Below are positions 1 to 6,535 of a stretch of DNA of 13,113 nucleotides, one piece after another. Origin of the DNA: Pseudobutyrivibrio sp. UBA1225. Its GTDB lineage: Bacteria; Bacillota; Clostridia; Lachnospirales; Lachnospiraceae. Each line of letters begins with the position of its first letter. Positions within the stretch are counted from its first letter, which is position 1. Made by a program: the position numbers and the translations under genes. The DNA lies in the NCBI GenBank assembly GCA_002309345.1, contig DBWZ01000013.1, positions 2,991 through 16,103 of the forward strand, in the 5' to 3' direction. The notes beneath the pieces were generated by a model. The model saw nothing but the letters and a program-made list of their open reading frames with translations, did not search any database and was not told the DNA's origin.

Positions 1-2
1 CA

Positions 3-248
3 CATGTCATTACCAACATGCCTTTTTATGCGCAACCATCTGGCAACACAAACACTGTTAATAGGCCACTACCTGTCATCACATACATGAATATTGGTGG
101 GCCGTCTGATAATGTTGATTATAGCAACAGTACGGATAACGTCCTTACGTATGATGAAATCATGAATTTTGCTATGATGTCGCAGAACCAAGGATACAAC
201 CCAGGTTTTAACCAAGGTTTTAACCAAAGTTTTAACCCAAGCTTTTAA
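3..248 (+). CDS. Unrecognised protein, 3' end only, with N[PQ][GS]F tail repeats
   Basis: The reading frame is open from the left edge (first full codon at 3) to the TAA at 246-248, so the 5' end lies outside the window. A methionine codon at 18 has no ribosome binding site in front of it and is probably internal. The visible 81 residues are polar and rich in Asn, Ser and Gln, with no membrane segment or catalytic motif. The last 16 residues are four tetrapeptides (NPGF, NQGF, NQSF, NPSF) encoded by a 12-nt tandem repeat. The repeat continues past the stop because a later unit has 13 nt and shifts the frame. I do not recognise the family. That it is a real gene is supported by the terminator that follows about 35 nt downstream. 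Confidence 0.5.
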   Translation, partial: HVITNMPFYAQPSGNTNTVNRPLPVITYMNIGGPSDNVDYSNSTDNVLTYDEIMNFAMMSQNQGYNPGFNQGFNQSFNPSF

Positions 249-278
249 CCAAAGCTTTTAACCCAAGCTTTAACTAAG
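200..278 (+). repeat. Degenerate 12/13-nt tandem repeat, about six units
   Basis: Units of the form CC(A/C)A(A/G)G(C)TTTTAA lie at 200-211, 212-223, 224-235 (12 nt each), 236-248, 249-261 (13 nt each) and 262-273 (12 nt). The first three keep the frame of the overlapping gene. The fourth has one extra base and so creates the in-frame TAA. The tract ends in CTAAG. Confidence 0.85.
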
Positions 279-284
279 ACAAAA

Positions 285-318
285 AAATCCCTTGAAAACG
301 CTGTTTTTCAAGGGATTT
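285..318. terminator. Bidirectional Rho-independent terminator
   Basis: A perfect 14-bp stem (285-298 with 305-318) encloses a 6-nt loop. It is followed by a T-rich run on the + strand (CTTTATTTT) and preceded by seven A from 281, which reads as a U tract on the minus strand. It can end both the left-edge gene (+) and the tRNA-Leu transcript (-), which converge here. Confidence 0.85.
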
Positions 319-344
319 CTTTATTTTCGCTATTCATTTAAAAA

Positions 345-424
345 TGCGGGTGACAGGACTTGAACCTGCACGGTCGCCCACTAGAACCTAAATCTAGCGC
401 GTCTGCCAATTCCGCCACACCCGC
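345..424 (-). tRNA. tRNA-Leu (anticodon UAG)
   Basis: Read on the minus strand, a 7-bp acceptor stem starts GCGGGTG at 424 and closes with CACCCGC at 346, with discriminator A at 345. The anticodon stem CTAGA/TCTAG holds the loop TTTAGGT, giving anticodon TAG (UAG), which decodes CUN leucine codons. The variable arm is long (class II, about 11 nt around GGGCGACC), as expected for leucine. The T arm GCAGG-TTCAAGT-CCTGT is intact. CCA is not encoded (TTT follows the discriminator), so it must be added after transcription. Confidence 0.95.
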
Positions 425-433
425 AAAATATAA

Positions 434-463
434 CTTATAAACTATCATGCATAAAGTTGTCTT
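434..463 (-). promoter_or_regulatory. Putative promoter of tRNA-Leu
   Basis: On the minus strand, AAGACA (458-463, 4/6 to TTGACA) and TATAAG (434-439, 5/6 to TATAAT) are 18 nt apart. Transcription would start a few bases before the mature 5' end at 424. This was judged by eye in AT-rich DNA. Confidence 0.4.
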
Positions 464-480
464 AGCATAAACAGTTTTGC

Positions 481-513
481 AATACATATCTTGCCCTAAA
501 CAAGATATGTATT
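481..513. repeat. Perfect 13-bp inverted repeat, 7-nt loop
   Basis: AATACATATCTTG (481-493) and CAAGATATGTATT (501-513) are exact reverse complements around CCCTAAA. No U tract follows on either strand, so it is not a standard intrinsic terminator. It sits just upstream of the tRNA-Leu promoter region and downstream of the atp operon, so it could be an operator, an RNA-processing site or a remnant of a small repeat element. Confidence 0.7.
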
Positions 514-590
514 ATGTTTGTCGGCTCATCGACTTGTCTAATATATCACAAATGCACAATCTTTCGCAAGGGAAAAGTGGCAGAAAATAA

Positions 591-719
591 AATTTCCCCT
601 CATCAGTCACCTATCGCAAAATGTAAGCATAGCTTACTAGGGCACAAATGTTGATAAATCAACATTTGACCCGTTTGACAGCTTCCCCCCTAGGGGAAGC
701 CTTATAATGGGGGAAGCCT
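591..719. repeat. Cluster of palindromes next to atpC, possible REP/MITE-like element
   Basis: Three hairpins follow one another: GTAAGC-ATA-GCTTAC (623-637), a perfect 10-bp stem at 645-654/659-668 with loop TAAA, and GCTTCCCC-CCTA-GGGGAAGC (681-700). A second copy of GGGGAAGCC with one extra G follows at 709-718. The pieces CATCAGTCACC (601-611) and GACAGCTTCCCC resemble, from memory, short dispersed palindromic repeats in Lachnospiraceae genomes; I could not test copy number. The element reaches the atpC stop codon. No strong U tract follows any of the hairpins on the minus strand (the best is ATTTT after 623), so whether this is the operon's terminator is unclear. Confidence 0.45.
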
Positions 720-1128
720 ATTTGTGTGTGGCTCCCTTGAGTCGCGCCATGGCGCGGGCTAGATTTGCGTTTGAAATCTCGTATTCTATGCGGCTCTGCT
801 TTTGCTGTAGTTGCTCTTGGGCGCGTTCTAAGGCCTCTTGGGCGCGGAAGGTATCAATATCCTCCGGACGCTCGCATGAATAAGAAAGAATCTTGACTGA
901 GCCGTCCTGATATACCGAAACCAATCCGTCAGAGATGACCGCTTTTTGCCACTGACCGTCTGGCTTTTTAAAGCGAATCTCTCCCACCTCAACTACGCCG
1001 GTCATCTTTTCATGATGGTTCATGATGGCGAATTCACCATCCGCACCTGGGATAACTATTATCTCGCACTCGCCATCATAGAAGACACCGTCGCAGGCTA
1101 TTATTTTCAGATTAAATAATGATGCCAT
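718..1128 (-). CDS. atpC: ATP synthase F1 epsilon subunit
   Basis: Epsilon is the small subunit of the central rotor. It joins gamma to the c ring and, through its C-terminal helices, can restrain ATP hydrolysis. The 136 residues match the usual length. The N-terminal beta-sandwich (about 1-85) carries the family's IIVIPGADGEFAIMNHHEKM stretch; the rest (about 90-130) is the helical hairpin rich in Ala, Glu, Gln and Arg. Start ATG at 1128 follows AAGGAG with 7-nt spacing, and that site overlaps the atpD stop (3 nt between the genes), so translation is probably coupled. It is the last gene of the operon. The stop TAG falls at the edge of a repeat-rich stretch, so the final residues GATHK may be recent. 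Confidence 0.97.
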   Translation of the reverse strand: MASLFNLKIIACDGVFYDGECEIIVIPGADGEFAIMNHHEKMTGVVEVGEIRFKKPDGQWQKAVISDGLVSVYQDGSVKILSYSCERPEDIDTFRAQEALERAQEQLQQKQSRIEYEISNANLARAMARLKGATHK

Positions 1129-1131
1129 AAG

Positions 1132-2529
1132 CTACTCCTTTGCTATGCTGGCAGCCTTCTTTTTAACATCCTCGATTGTACCAACGTTGAAGAAGGCATT
1201 TTCAGGATATTCATCCATTTCACCATCAAGGATTGCCTTGAATCCACGTATTGTATCTTTAACATTTACAAACTGTCCCTTTACACCTGTGAAGTTCTCA
1301 GCAACTGAGAATGGCTGCGAAAGGAAACGCTGAACCTTACGCGCTCTGTATACGGTAACCTTATCCTCGTCTGAGAGCTCTTCCATGCCTAGGATTGCAA
1401 TGATATCCTGCAATTCTTTGTACTTCTGTAGGATTTCCTGCACACCGCGGGCAACCTTGTAATGCTCCTCACCAACTACATCTGGCTCGAGGATGCGGGA
1501 TGTTGATTCAAGCGGATCTACGGCTGGATAAATACCCATCTCAACAATCTTACGGGAAAGAACTGTTGTGGCATCCAAGTGTGAGAATGTTGTGGCTGGA
1601 GCTGGATCAGTCAAATCATCCGCTGGAACGTATACCGCCTGAACAGATGTGATGGAACCGTTCTTGGTAGATGCAATTCGTTCCTGTAGCTCACCCAAGT
1701 CGTTTGCAAGTGTAGGCTGATAACCTACCGCAGATGGCATACGACCAAGGAGGGCCGAAACCTCTGAACCTGCCTGGACGAAACGGAAGATATTATCGAT
1801 GAAAAGTAGCACATCCTGATTCTTAACATCACGGAAGTACTCTGCCATCGTAAGACCTGTTTCAGCAACACGCATACGTGCTCCAGGTGGCTCGTTCATC
1901 TGACCAAACACGAGGGCTGTCTTGTCCAAAACTCCTGACTCTGCCATTTCTGACCAAAGGTCATTACCCTCACGCGAACGCTCTCCGACACCTGTAAAGA
2001 TTGAGTATCCGCCGCTTTCAGTGGCAATGTTGTGGATGAGCTCCTGAATAAGAACTGTCTTACCAACACCGGCACCACCGAACAAACCAACCTTACCACC
2101 CTTGGCGTAAGGTGCAAGAAGGTCGATGACCTTGATGCCTGTTTCTAACATCTCAACTACAGGGCTTTGGTCTTCAAATGTTGGCGGTTCGCGATGGATA
2201 CACCAGTGTTCACCGTTCTCAAGGCTTTCACCTTTGTCGAGAGTGTCACCTAAAACATTGAAAAGTCTACCTAGTGTCTGCTCGCCAACAGGAACTGTGA
2301 TACCCTCACCTGTGGCTACAACTTCCATATCTCTGCACAAGCCCTCAGATGGAGCAAGCATGATACATCTGACTACTCCAAGACCGATGTGCTGAGATAC
2401 TTCCATTACTCGTTTTTCTTCCCCTACCATAACGTAAAGGGCGTCTCTAATGGCAGGCAAATCATTATCTTTAAATTCTACATCGACTACAGGTCCTGAA
2501 ACCTGCACGATTTTTCCTTTTAACTCCAT
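1132..2529 (-). CDS. atpD: ATP synthase F1 beta subunit (catalytic)
   Basis: Beta carries the three catalytic nucleotide sites of F1. The 465 residues are full length. The Walker A motif GGAGVGKT is at 151-158, the catalytic glutamate in GERSREG is about residue 183, and the Walker B aspartate in LLFIDN is about residue 245. PAVDPLESTSR in the C-terminal third matches the alpha/beta family signature. The stretch before GELQERI reads ANDL where many homologues have ATEM; this is a small change outside the catalytic residues. ATG at 2529 follows AAGGAG with 6 nt of A-rich spacing. The gene lies 42 nt after atpG and 3 nt before atpC, in the usual order. Confidence 0.98.
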   Translation of the reverse strand: MELKGKIVQVSGPVVDVEFKDNDLPAIRDALYVMVGEEKRVMEVSQHIGLGVVRCIMLAPSEGLCRDMEVVATGEGITVPVGEQTLGRLFNVLGDTLDKGESLENGEHWCIHREPPTFEDQSPVVEMLETGIKVIDLLAPYAKGGKVGLFGGAGVGKTVLIQELIHNIATESGGYSIFTGVGERSREGNDLWSEMAESGVLDKTALVFGQMNEPPGARMRVAETGLTMAEYFRDVKNQDVLLFIDNIFRFVQAGSEVSALLGRMPSAVGYQPTLANDLGELQERIASTKNGSITSVQAVYVPADDLTDPAPATTFSHLDATTVLSRKIVEMGIYPAVDPLESTSRILEPDVVGEEHYKVARGVQEILQKYKELQDIIAILGMEELSDEDKVTVYRARKVQRFLSQPFSVAENFTGVKGQFVNVKDTIRGFKAILDGEMDEYPENAFFNVGTIEDVKKKAASIAKE

Positions 2530-2571
2530 TTTTTTCTCCTTATAGCTAGGAAAATAGTTTTGTCCTTTAAA

Positions 2572-3582
2572 CTATCGCTTCTTCTTTTTCTTTTTAAGTG
2601 CCTTGGCTCCACCGATTACCTCGGTGATTTCCTGCGTAATTCGCGCCTGTCGCACTCGATTGTATTCAATAGATAAATCATGAAGAATAGCTTGTGCATT
2701 GTCAGTAGCCGATTGCATTGCCATCATTCTGGCGTTTTCCTCGCTGGCGGAGCACTCTACCAAAGCACCATACATGAACGCGGTAAAGTGATTGTGAACC
2801 AGACGCTCCAAAACTGTGGAAAGCGATGGATAGAATGGATACCACGAATCGCCACCGTGAGTGAAGGCTTCTAGCTCGTAGCTGTTGATTGAGTGCACGT
2901 GCTTGATACCTTCTTTAAGCTCTGACGCAGCCTTTCCTGTTCCTTCGGTATCTGCTTCGATTTCCTGAACCTGCTCCTTGATAAACTTGTGAGTTTTAAG
3001 AGGAAGCAAACGCTCTACACAGGTTTCTTCGGTGACTGAGTTGAGCATCTTGGTGTAGATGACATCGATGTGATCTAGCTCTTCCTTGTTGTATAAATCA
3101 ATCAGATACTCTGACATGATACGAGCTCTATGCATTGATGGATTGTTGGATGAATATACGAAATTCGTATCTACGTTATAGCCGTTGTTTGTGAAAAAGG
3201 CTCTTCCTGTTTCACCGACTACAAACAGCTTGTATTCTTCCTTGGACATTCCACCTATTCGCTGAAGGGCAAGCTTGATGGCGTTGTGATTGTAAGCACC
3301 AGCCATTCCCTTGTCGCCTGTGAATACGACAAAGCCTCGCTTTTTGATTGTCTCATGCTCGTCCTCCACGCGGTTATCAAAATAGATATGACGCATGTCC
3401 GGCATACGAACAAGATTCTCCGCGATACCTCGCTGAGTCTCCTCGAAGAAAGGCTCGGTAGCAGCAAGCTTTGACTTTGCCTTGCGAAGCTTCATCGAAG
3501 ACATCATGTACATGGCTCTTGTTATCTTCATTGTATCCTGAATACTATTTATTCTATTTAGGATTTCATTTGTATTTGCCAT
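2572..3582 (-). CDS. atpG: ATP synthase F1 gamma subunit with a charged insert and a polylysine tail
   Basis: Gamma is the rotor shaft whose two end helices turn inside the alpha3-beta3 ring. The N-terminal helix (MANTNEILNRINSIQDTMKI, through about 45) and the C-terminal helix ending ITQEITEVIGGAKAL are typical. The Rossmann-like middle includes VVFTGDKGMAGAYN (about 85-98). At 336 residues it is about 45 longer than the common 285-290. The extra length is mainly a charged, probably loop-forming segment at about 200-240, plus a terminal run of six lysines and an arginine after the normal end. The GGAG ribosome site lies inside the last codons of the atpHA fusion (3-nt gap), implying translational coupling. 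Confidence 0.96.
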   Translation of the reverse strand: MANTNEILNRINSIQDTMKITRAMYMMSSMKLRKAKSKLAATEPFFEETQRGIAENLVRMPDMRHIYFDNRVEDEHETIKKRGFVVFTGDKGMAGAYNHNAIKLALQRIGGMSKEEYKLFVVGETGRAFFTNNGYNVDTNFVYSSNNPSMHRARIMSEYLIDLYNKEELDHIDVIYTKMLNSVTEETCVERLLPLKTHKFIKEQVQEIEADTEGTGKAASELKEGIKHVHSINSYELEAFTHGGDSWYPFYPSLSTVLERLVHNHFTAFMYGALVECSASEENARMMAMQSATDNAQAILHDLSIEYNRVRQARITQEITEVIGGAKALKKKKKKR

Positions 3583-3585
3583 GGC

Positions 3586-5601
3586 CTACTCCTGATTCTT
3601 TTTGAACTCCTGGGCTGCATCAACTATTGCGGACTTCAAATCCTCGGATAAATCCTTTGATGATTCAAGTTGACTGATAATTCCACTTTGCTCTGCTGCA
3701 AAATATTCAAGCAAATCAGCTCTGAACTTCTTGATATCCGCCACGTCGATGTCGCTGAAAATATGTGCATTCGCGGATACTAGAATTATTACCTGCTCTG
3801 CCATTGTAAATGGTCTGTTAAGTGGCTGTTTTAATAGTTCCATAAGTGAGCGACCATGAGCTAATTGCTTTTTGGTTGCATCATCAAGATCTGATGAGAA
3901 CTGTGTGAATACTTCCATCTCACGGTACTGAGCCAAATCTATACGAATCGAACCTGCAGCTTTTTTCATGGCCTTGGTCTGAGCAGCACCACCTACACGG
4001 GATACTGAAAGACCGACGTTTACAGCAGGTCGCTGACCAGCGTTAAAAAGCTCTGACTCAAGGAAAATCTGACCATCAGTGATAGAAATAACATTCGTAG
4101 GAATGTAAGCTGAAAGGTCGCCTGCCTGAGTCTCGATAATTGGAAGGGCTGTGATAGAACCGCCTCCCGCCTCTGGGATGATTCTTGCTGAACGCTCAAG
4201 AAGTCTTGAGTGTAGGTAGAATACATCACCTGGGTACGCCTCACGTCCTGGTGAACGCTCTAGCAAAAGCGAAATAGCTCGGTATGCAACAGCGTGCTTT
4301 GATAAATCGTCGTATATGATAAGAACATCCTTGCCAGAATACATGAAGTACTCAGCAAGTGCTGTACCTGCATATGGAGCGATATATTGAAGTGGTGCTG
4401 GATCAGCGGCTGTAGCGCTGACGATGATTGTGTAATCCATGGCACCATGTTCTTTTAACGTGTTGACCAGCTTAGCGATGGTCGAAGCCTTCTGACCGAT
4501 TGCAACGTAAACGCAGACTACATCCTTGCCCTTTTGGTTGAGGATTGTGTCTGTCGCAATAGAAGTTTTACCTGTTTGTCTATCACCGATGATAAGCTCA
4601 CGCTGACCTCTACCGATTGGGAACATTGAGTCGATTGAAAGAAGACCTGTTTCCATTGGTTGGCTAACGGATTTTCTGTCTACGATGCTTGGAGCTGGAC
4701 ACTCGACTGGACGGAAGCCATCAGCTTCGATTTCACCAGCACCATCTAGTGGTGAACCAAGAGCATCAACGATACGACCAAGGAAATTCTCGCCCACAGG
4801 AAGACCTGCCATCTTGCCTGTGCGAACCACCTTTGAGCCCTCTTTGATTTCTGTGTCACGTCCGAAAAGGATAACACCGATTTCGTCACGGCGCACATCC
4901 TGAACCATACCTTTGACACCACAATCAAATATAACGATTTCGCCATAGAAGGCGTGGTCGATACCGTCGATGTTGGCAATACCATCACCAACCCAATTTA
5001 CGATACCAACTTCCTTTTCTTGAGCCTGAAGATTAAAGTCTTCTACGCTAGTCTTCAGGATTGAAAGAATGCTCTCCTCTACAGCAGATACACCAACCGC
5101 TTTGTTGATTTTGGTGGCGAACTGCTCGATACGTCCCTGCTCGCTCCAATCGTATTCCTTGGTGCCTACTGAAAGGATGAAGCCACTCTTTAAAGAATCA
5201 TCCTGTACCAACTCAAGGGAAATATCTTCATTCCCTGTTTCCTTAACTAAAAACTTTTTGATACCAGAAAGCTGCTCATCAGAAGGTGCTGTAACATAGC
5301 GAAGCTTTGCTGTCTCAACCGTCTCTGTCTTGACCTCAAGGGAATCCTTTAATGCAGCTCTAATATCATCTAATAATTCAAAATCTCCGTTATCACATAG
5401 CAACTTGAAGAAATTGCGTACTTCGTGAGGAAAGATGCTTTCTATTACCAAATGCTTTTTGGCAATGGCAACAGTAGGATCTGCGAGTTCCTCACCAATT
5501 GCAGGTACAGCCTCTAGAATAGAAGCGGCAGTCTGCAAATGTGCATCAGCATTTTCTATGCTACGTAAATCACGGGCATAATTTAAAGATTTCTCTGTCA
5601 C
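3586..5601 (-). CDS. atpHA: Fused ATP synthase delta-alpha polypeptide
   Basis: One 671-residue frame holds two subunits normally made separately. Residues 1 to about 170 are a complete delta (peripheral-stalk cap), ending in the family's GFILSVGTKEYDWSEQGRIEQ pattern at 140-160. From about 172, a full alpha of about 500 residues follows: N-terminal helix (EESILSILKTSVEDF), VGDGIANIDGI (204-214), Walker A GDRQTGKT (339-346), Walker B LIIYDD (427-432), and SVSRVGG with the arginine finger at about 535. There is no methionine between residues 1 and 232, and no GTG or TTG codon at the junction, so alpha cannot start in the usual way. Start is GTG at 5601 after AGGTGA with 6-nt spacing, 2 nt after atpF. 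No stop or frame change interrupts it. The F1 stoichiometry (three alpha, one delta) makes the fusion remarkable. Confidence 0.93.
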   Translation of the reverse strand: MTEKSLNYARDLRSIENADAHLQTAASILEAVPAIGEELADPTVAIAKKHLVIESIFPHEVRNFFKLLCDNGDFELLDDIRAALKDSLEVKTETVETAKLRYVTAPSDEQLSGIKKFLVKETGNEDISLELVQDDSLKSGFILSVGTKEYDWSEQGRIEQFATKINKAVGVSAVEESILSILKTSVEDFNLQAQEKEVGIVNWVGDGIANIDGIDHAFYGEIVIFDCGVKGMVQDVRRDEIGVILFGRDTEIKEGSKVVRTGKMAGLPVGENFLGRIVDALGSPLDGAGEIEADGFRPVECPAPSIVDRKSVSQPMETGLLSIDSMFPIGRGQRELIIGDRQTGKTSIATDTILNQKGKDVVCVYVAIGQKASTIAKLVNTLKEHGAMDYTIIVSATAADPAPLQYIAPYAGTALAEYFMYSGKDVLIIYDDLSKHAVAYRAISLLLERSPGREAYPGDVFYLHSRLLERSARIIPEAGGGSITALPIIETQAGDLSAYIPTNVISITDGQIFLESELFNAGQRPAVNVGLSVSRVGGAAQTKAMKKAAGSIRIDLAQYREMEVFTQFSSDLDDATKKQLAHGRSLMELLKQPLNRPFTMAEQVIILVSANAHIFSDIDVADIKKFRADLLEYFAAEQSGIISQLESSKDLSEDLKSAIVDAAQEFKKNQE

Positions 5602-5603
5602 TT

Positions 5604-6086
5604 TTATTCACCTGCTTTACCTAAGAATTCATCGAACAGTTTGCTGTCAATATCAGCACCTGTCTTGCTACCTACAACCTTGGTGGTTGCATCTACAACT
5701 ATATCTGCAATTTCCTTCTTTGCACTGGCAATAATCTGGCTCTTCTCATGGTTCGCCTCAGCGATAGCTGTGTCGTGAATGCTCTTAGCATCCTCTTTTG
5801 CATCAGCGACTATCTTCTGATACTGACCATCAGCACTCTTTCTTGCCTCTGCAATAATCTGCTTCTTCTCTGACTCAGCCTCTGCAAGCTTTGCTTCGTA
5901 TTGCTTTACAAGCTCGCCAGCCTCATCTTCCTTTTCTGTAGCCTTTGCATATACTTCATCTGCTTCCTCTTGGCGCTTAGCAATAATTTTTGCGATAGGC
6001 TTAAAGAAAAAGATTCTGAAGGCAACAAATAGGATAAGAAGATTCAGAACTGTGAAAAATATATTCCAAAAAGAAACGTTTATCAT
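5604..6086 (-). CDS. atpF: ATP synthase Fo b subunit
   Basis: b forms the peripheral stalk that holds F1 still against the rotor; in bacteria it normally works as a dimer. The 160 residues begin with one membrane helix (about 5-28, FWNIFFTVLNLLILFVAFRIFF). A long charged, Ala/Glu/Lys-rich coiled coil (about 35-140) follows, with a short C-terminal part that would contact delta. Length and layout are normal. ATG at 6086 has an AGG-rich leader. The gene lies 54 nt after atpE and 2 nt before the delta-alpha fusion, its direct binding partner. Confidence 0.96.
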   Translation of the reverse strand: MINVSFWNIFFTVLNLLILFVAFRIFFFKPIAKIIAKRQEEADEVYAKATEKEDEAGELVKQYEAKLAEAESEKKQIIAEARKSADGQYQKIVADAKEDAKSIHDTAIAEANHEKSQIIASAKKEIADIVVDATTKVVGSKTGADIDSKLFDEFLGKAGE

Positions 6087-6140
6087 ATCTTTTACCTATT
6101 CCTTTTATTAATTGGCCTGAATTAATAGCTATTAAATCAA

Positions 6141-6365
6141 TTACTTCAAAACAAACATTATCATAAGGGCGATAACAAAACCGTAGATGGCTGTCGCCTC
6201 TGCAAGGGCACATCCTAAGATAAGGTTCTTTTGAATCTTTGACTCTGCCTCTGGCTGACGCGCGATACCTTCACATGCTTTACCTGTTGCTATACCGATA
6301 CCGATGCCGGCTCCAAGACCTGTAACTACTGCGATTCCTGCTCCAACTGCAATTAAAGTGTTCAT
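6141..6365 (-). CDS. atpE: ATP synthase Fo c subunit (ring proteolipid)
   Basis: c assembles into the membrane ring that carries ions. The 74 residues form two helices joined by the polar loop ARQPEA (35-40). The ion-binding carboxylate is Glu56 in the second helix (ALAEATAIYG). Compared with the Na+-binding c subunit of Ilyobacter tartaricus, the Gln of helix 1 is Ile23 here and the Ser after the Glu is Ala57, so H+ coupling is the better guess. I chose the ATG at 6365 because AGGAGG lies 9-10 nt before it. An in-frame ATG at 6407 would add 14 polar residues and lacks a good ribosome site. A 170-nt gap separates it from atpB. Confidence 0.96.
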   Translation of the reverse strand: MNTLIAVGAGIAVVTGLGAGIGIGIATGKACEGIARQPEAESKIQKNLILGCALAEATAIYGFVIALMIMFVLK

Positions 6366-6535
6366 AATAATTTTCCTCCTATAGTCCGCTGAGCCATTAT
6401 TTTTCATATAAGCTTGTAAGTTCTAATTCTTACTAACGCTCCCGCAGGCCACCTTACATACATTTGATAGCTCAGCTCATCTAAATGATTAAAAACAATA
6501 ATTTAAAAATTTTCTGTTGTAACGTATTTGCGGTT
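6366..6535 (-). other. 170-nt spacer between atpB and atpE
   Basis: This is by far the longest gap in an operon whose other gaps are 2-54 nt. The minus-strand RNA has a U-rich part (AAAATTTTTAAATTATTG) and two arms that could pair: GCTGAGC near 6470 with GCTCAGC near 6392, the latter about 12 nt from the atpE ribosome site. I see no convincing gene in it. It may tune the high c-subunit synthesis that the ring requires; that is inference. Confidence 0.4.

Noticed and set aside
425..717. CRISPR array
   Set aside because: The hairpins differ in sequence and spacing; there are no regular repeats with unique spacers, and no cas genes in the window.
1896..2117. Minus-strand open frame inside atpD
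   Set aside because: It overlaps the catalytic core of atpD out of frame and has no ribosome site or recognisable protein.
4685..4991. Open frames on both strands within the alpha region
   Set aside because: These overlap conserved alpha coding sequence in other frames; composition and content look random.
3586..5601. That the delta-alpha fusion is only a frameshift or assembly artefact
   Set aside because: Both parts are complete, in the same frame, and no ATG/GTG/TTG exists where alpha should start. A single base error would not remove both a stop and a start codon while keeping the frame; still worth resequencing.
6366..6407. Upstream ATG at 6407 as the atpE start
   Set aside because: It would add 14 polar residues in front of a membrane helix; AGGAGG sits correctly before the ATG at 6365.
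6410..6463. A 19-codon ORF in the atpB-atpE gap on the minus strand
   Set aside because: No ribosome site, no known small subunit, and a basic non-membrane composition.
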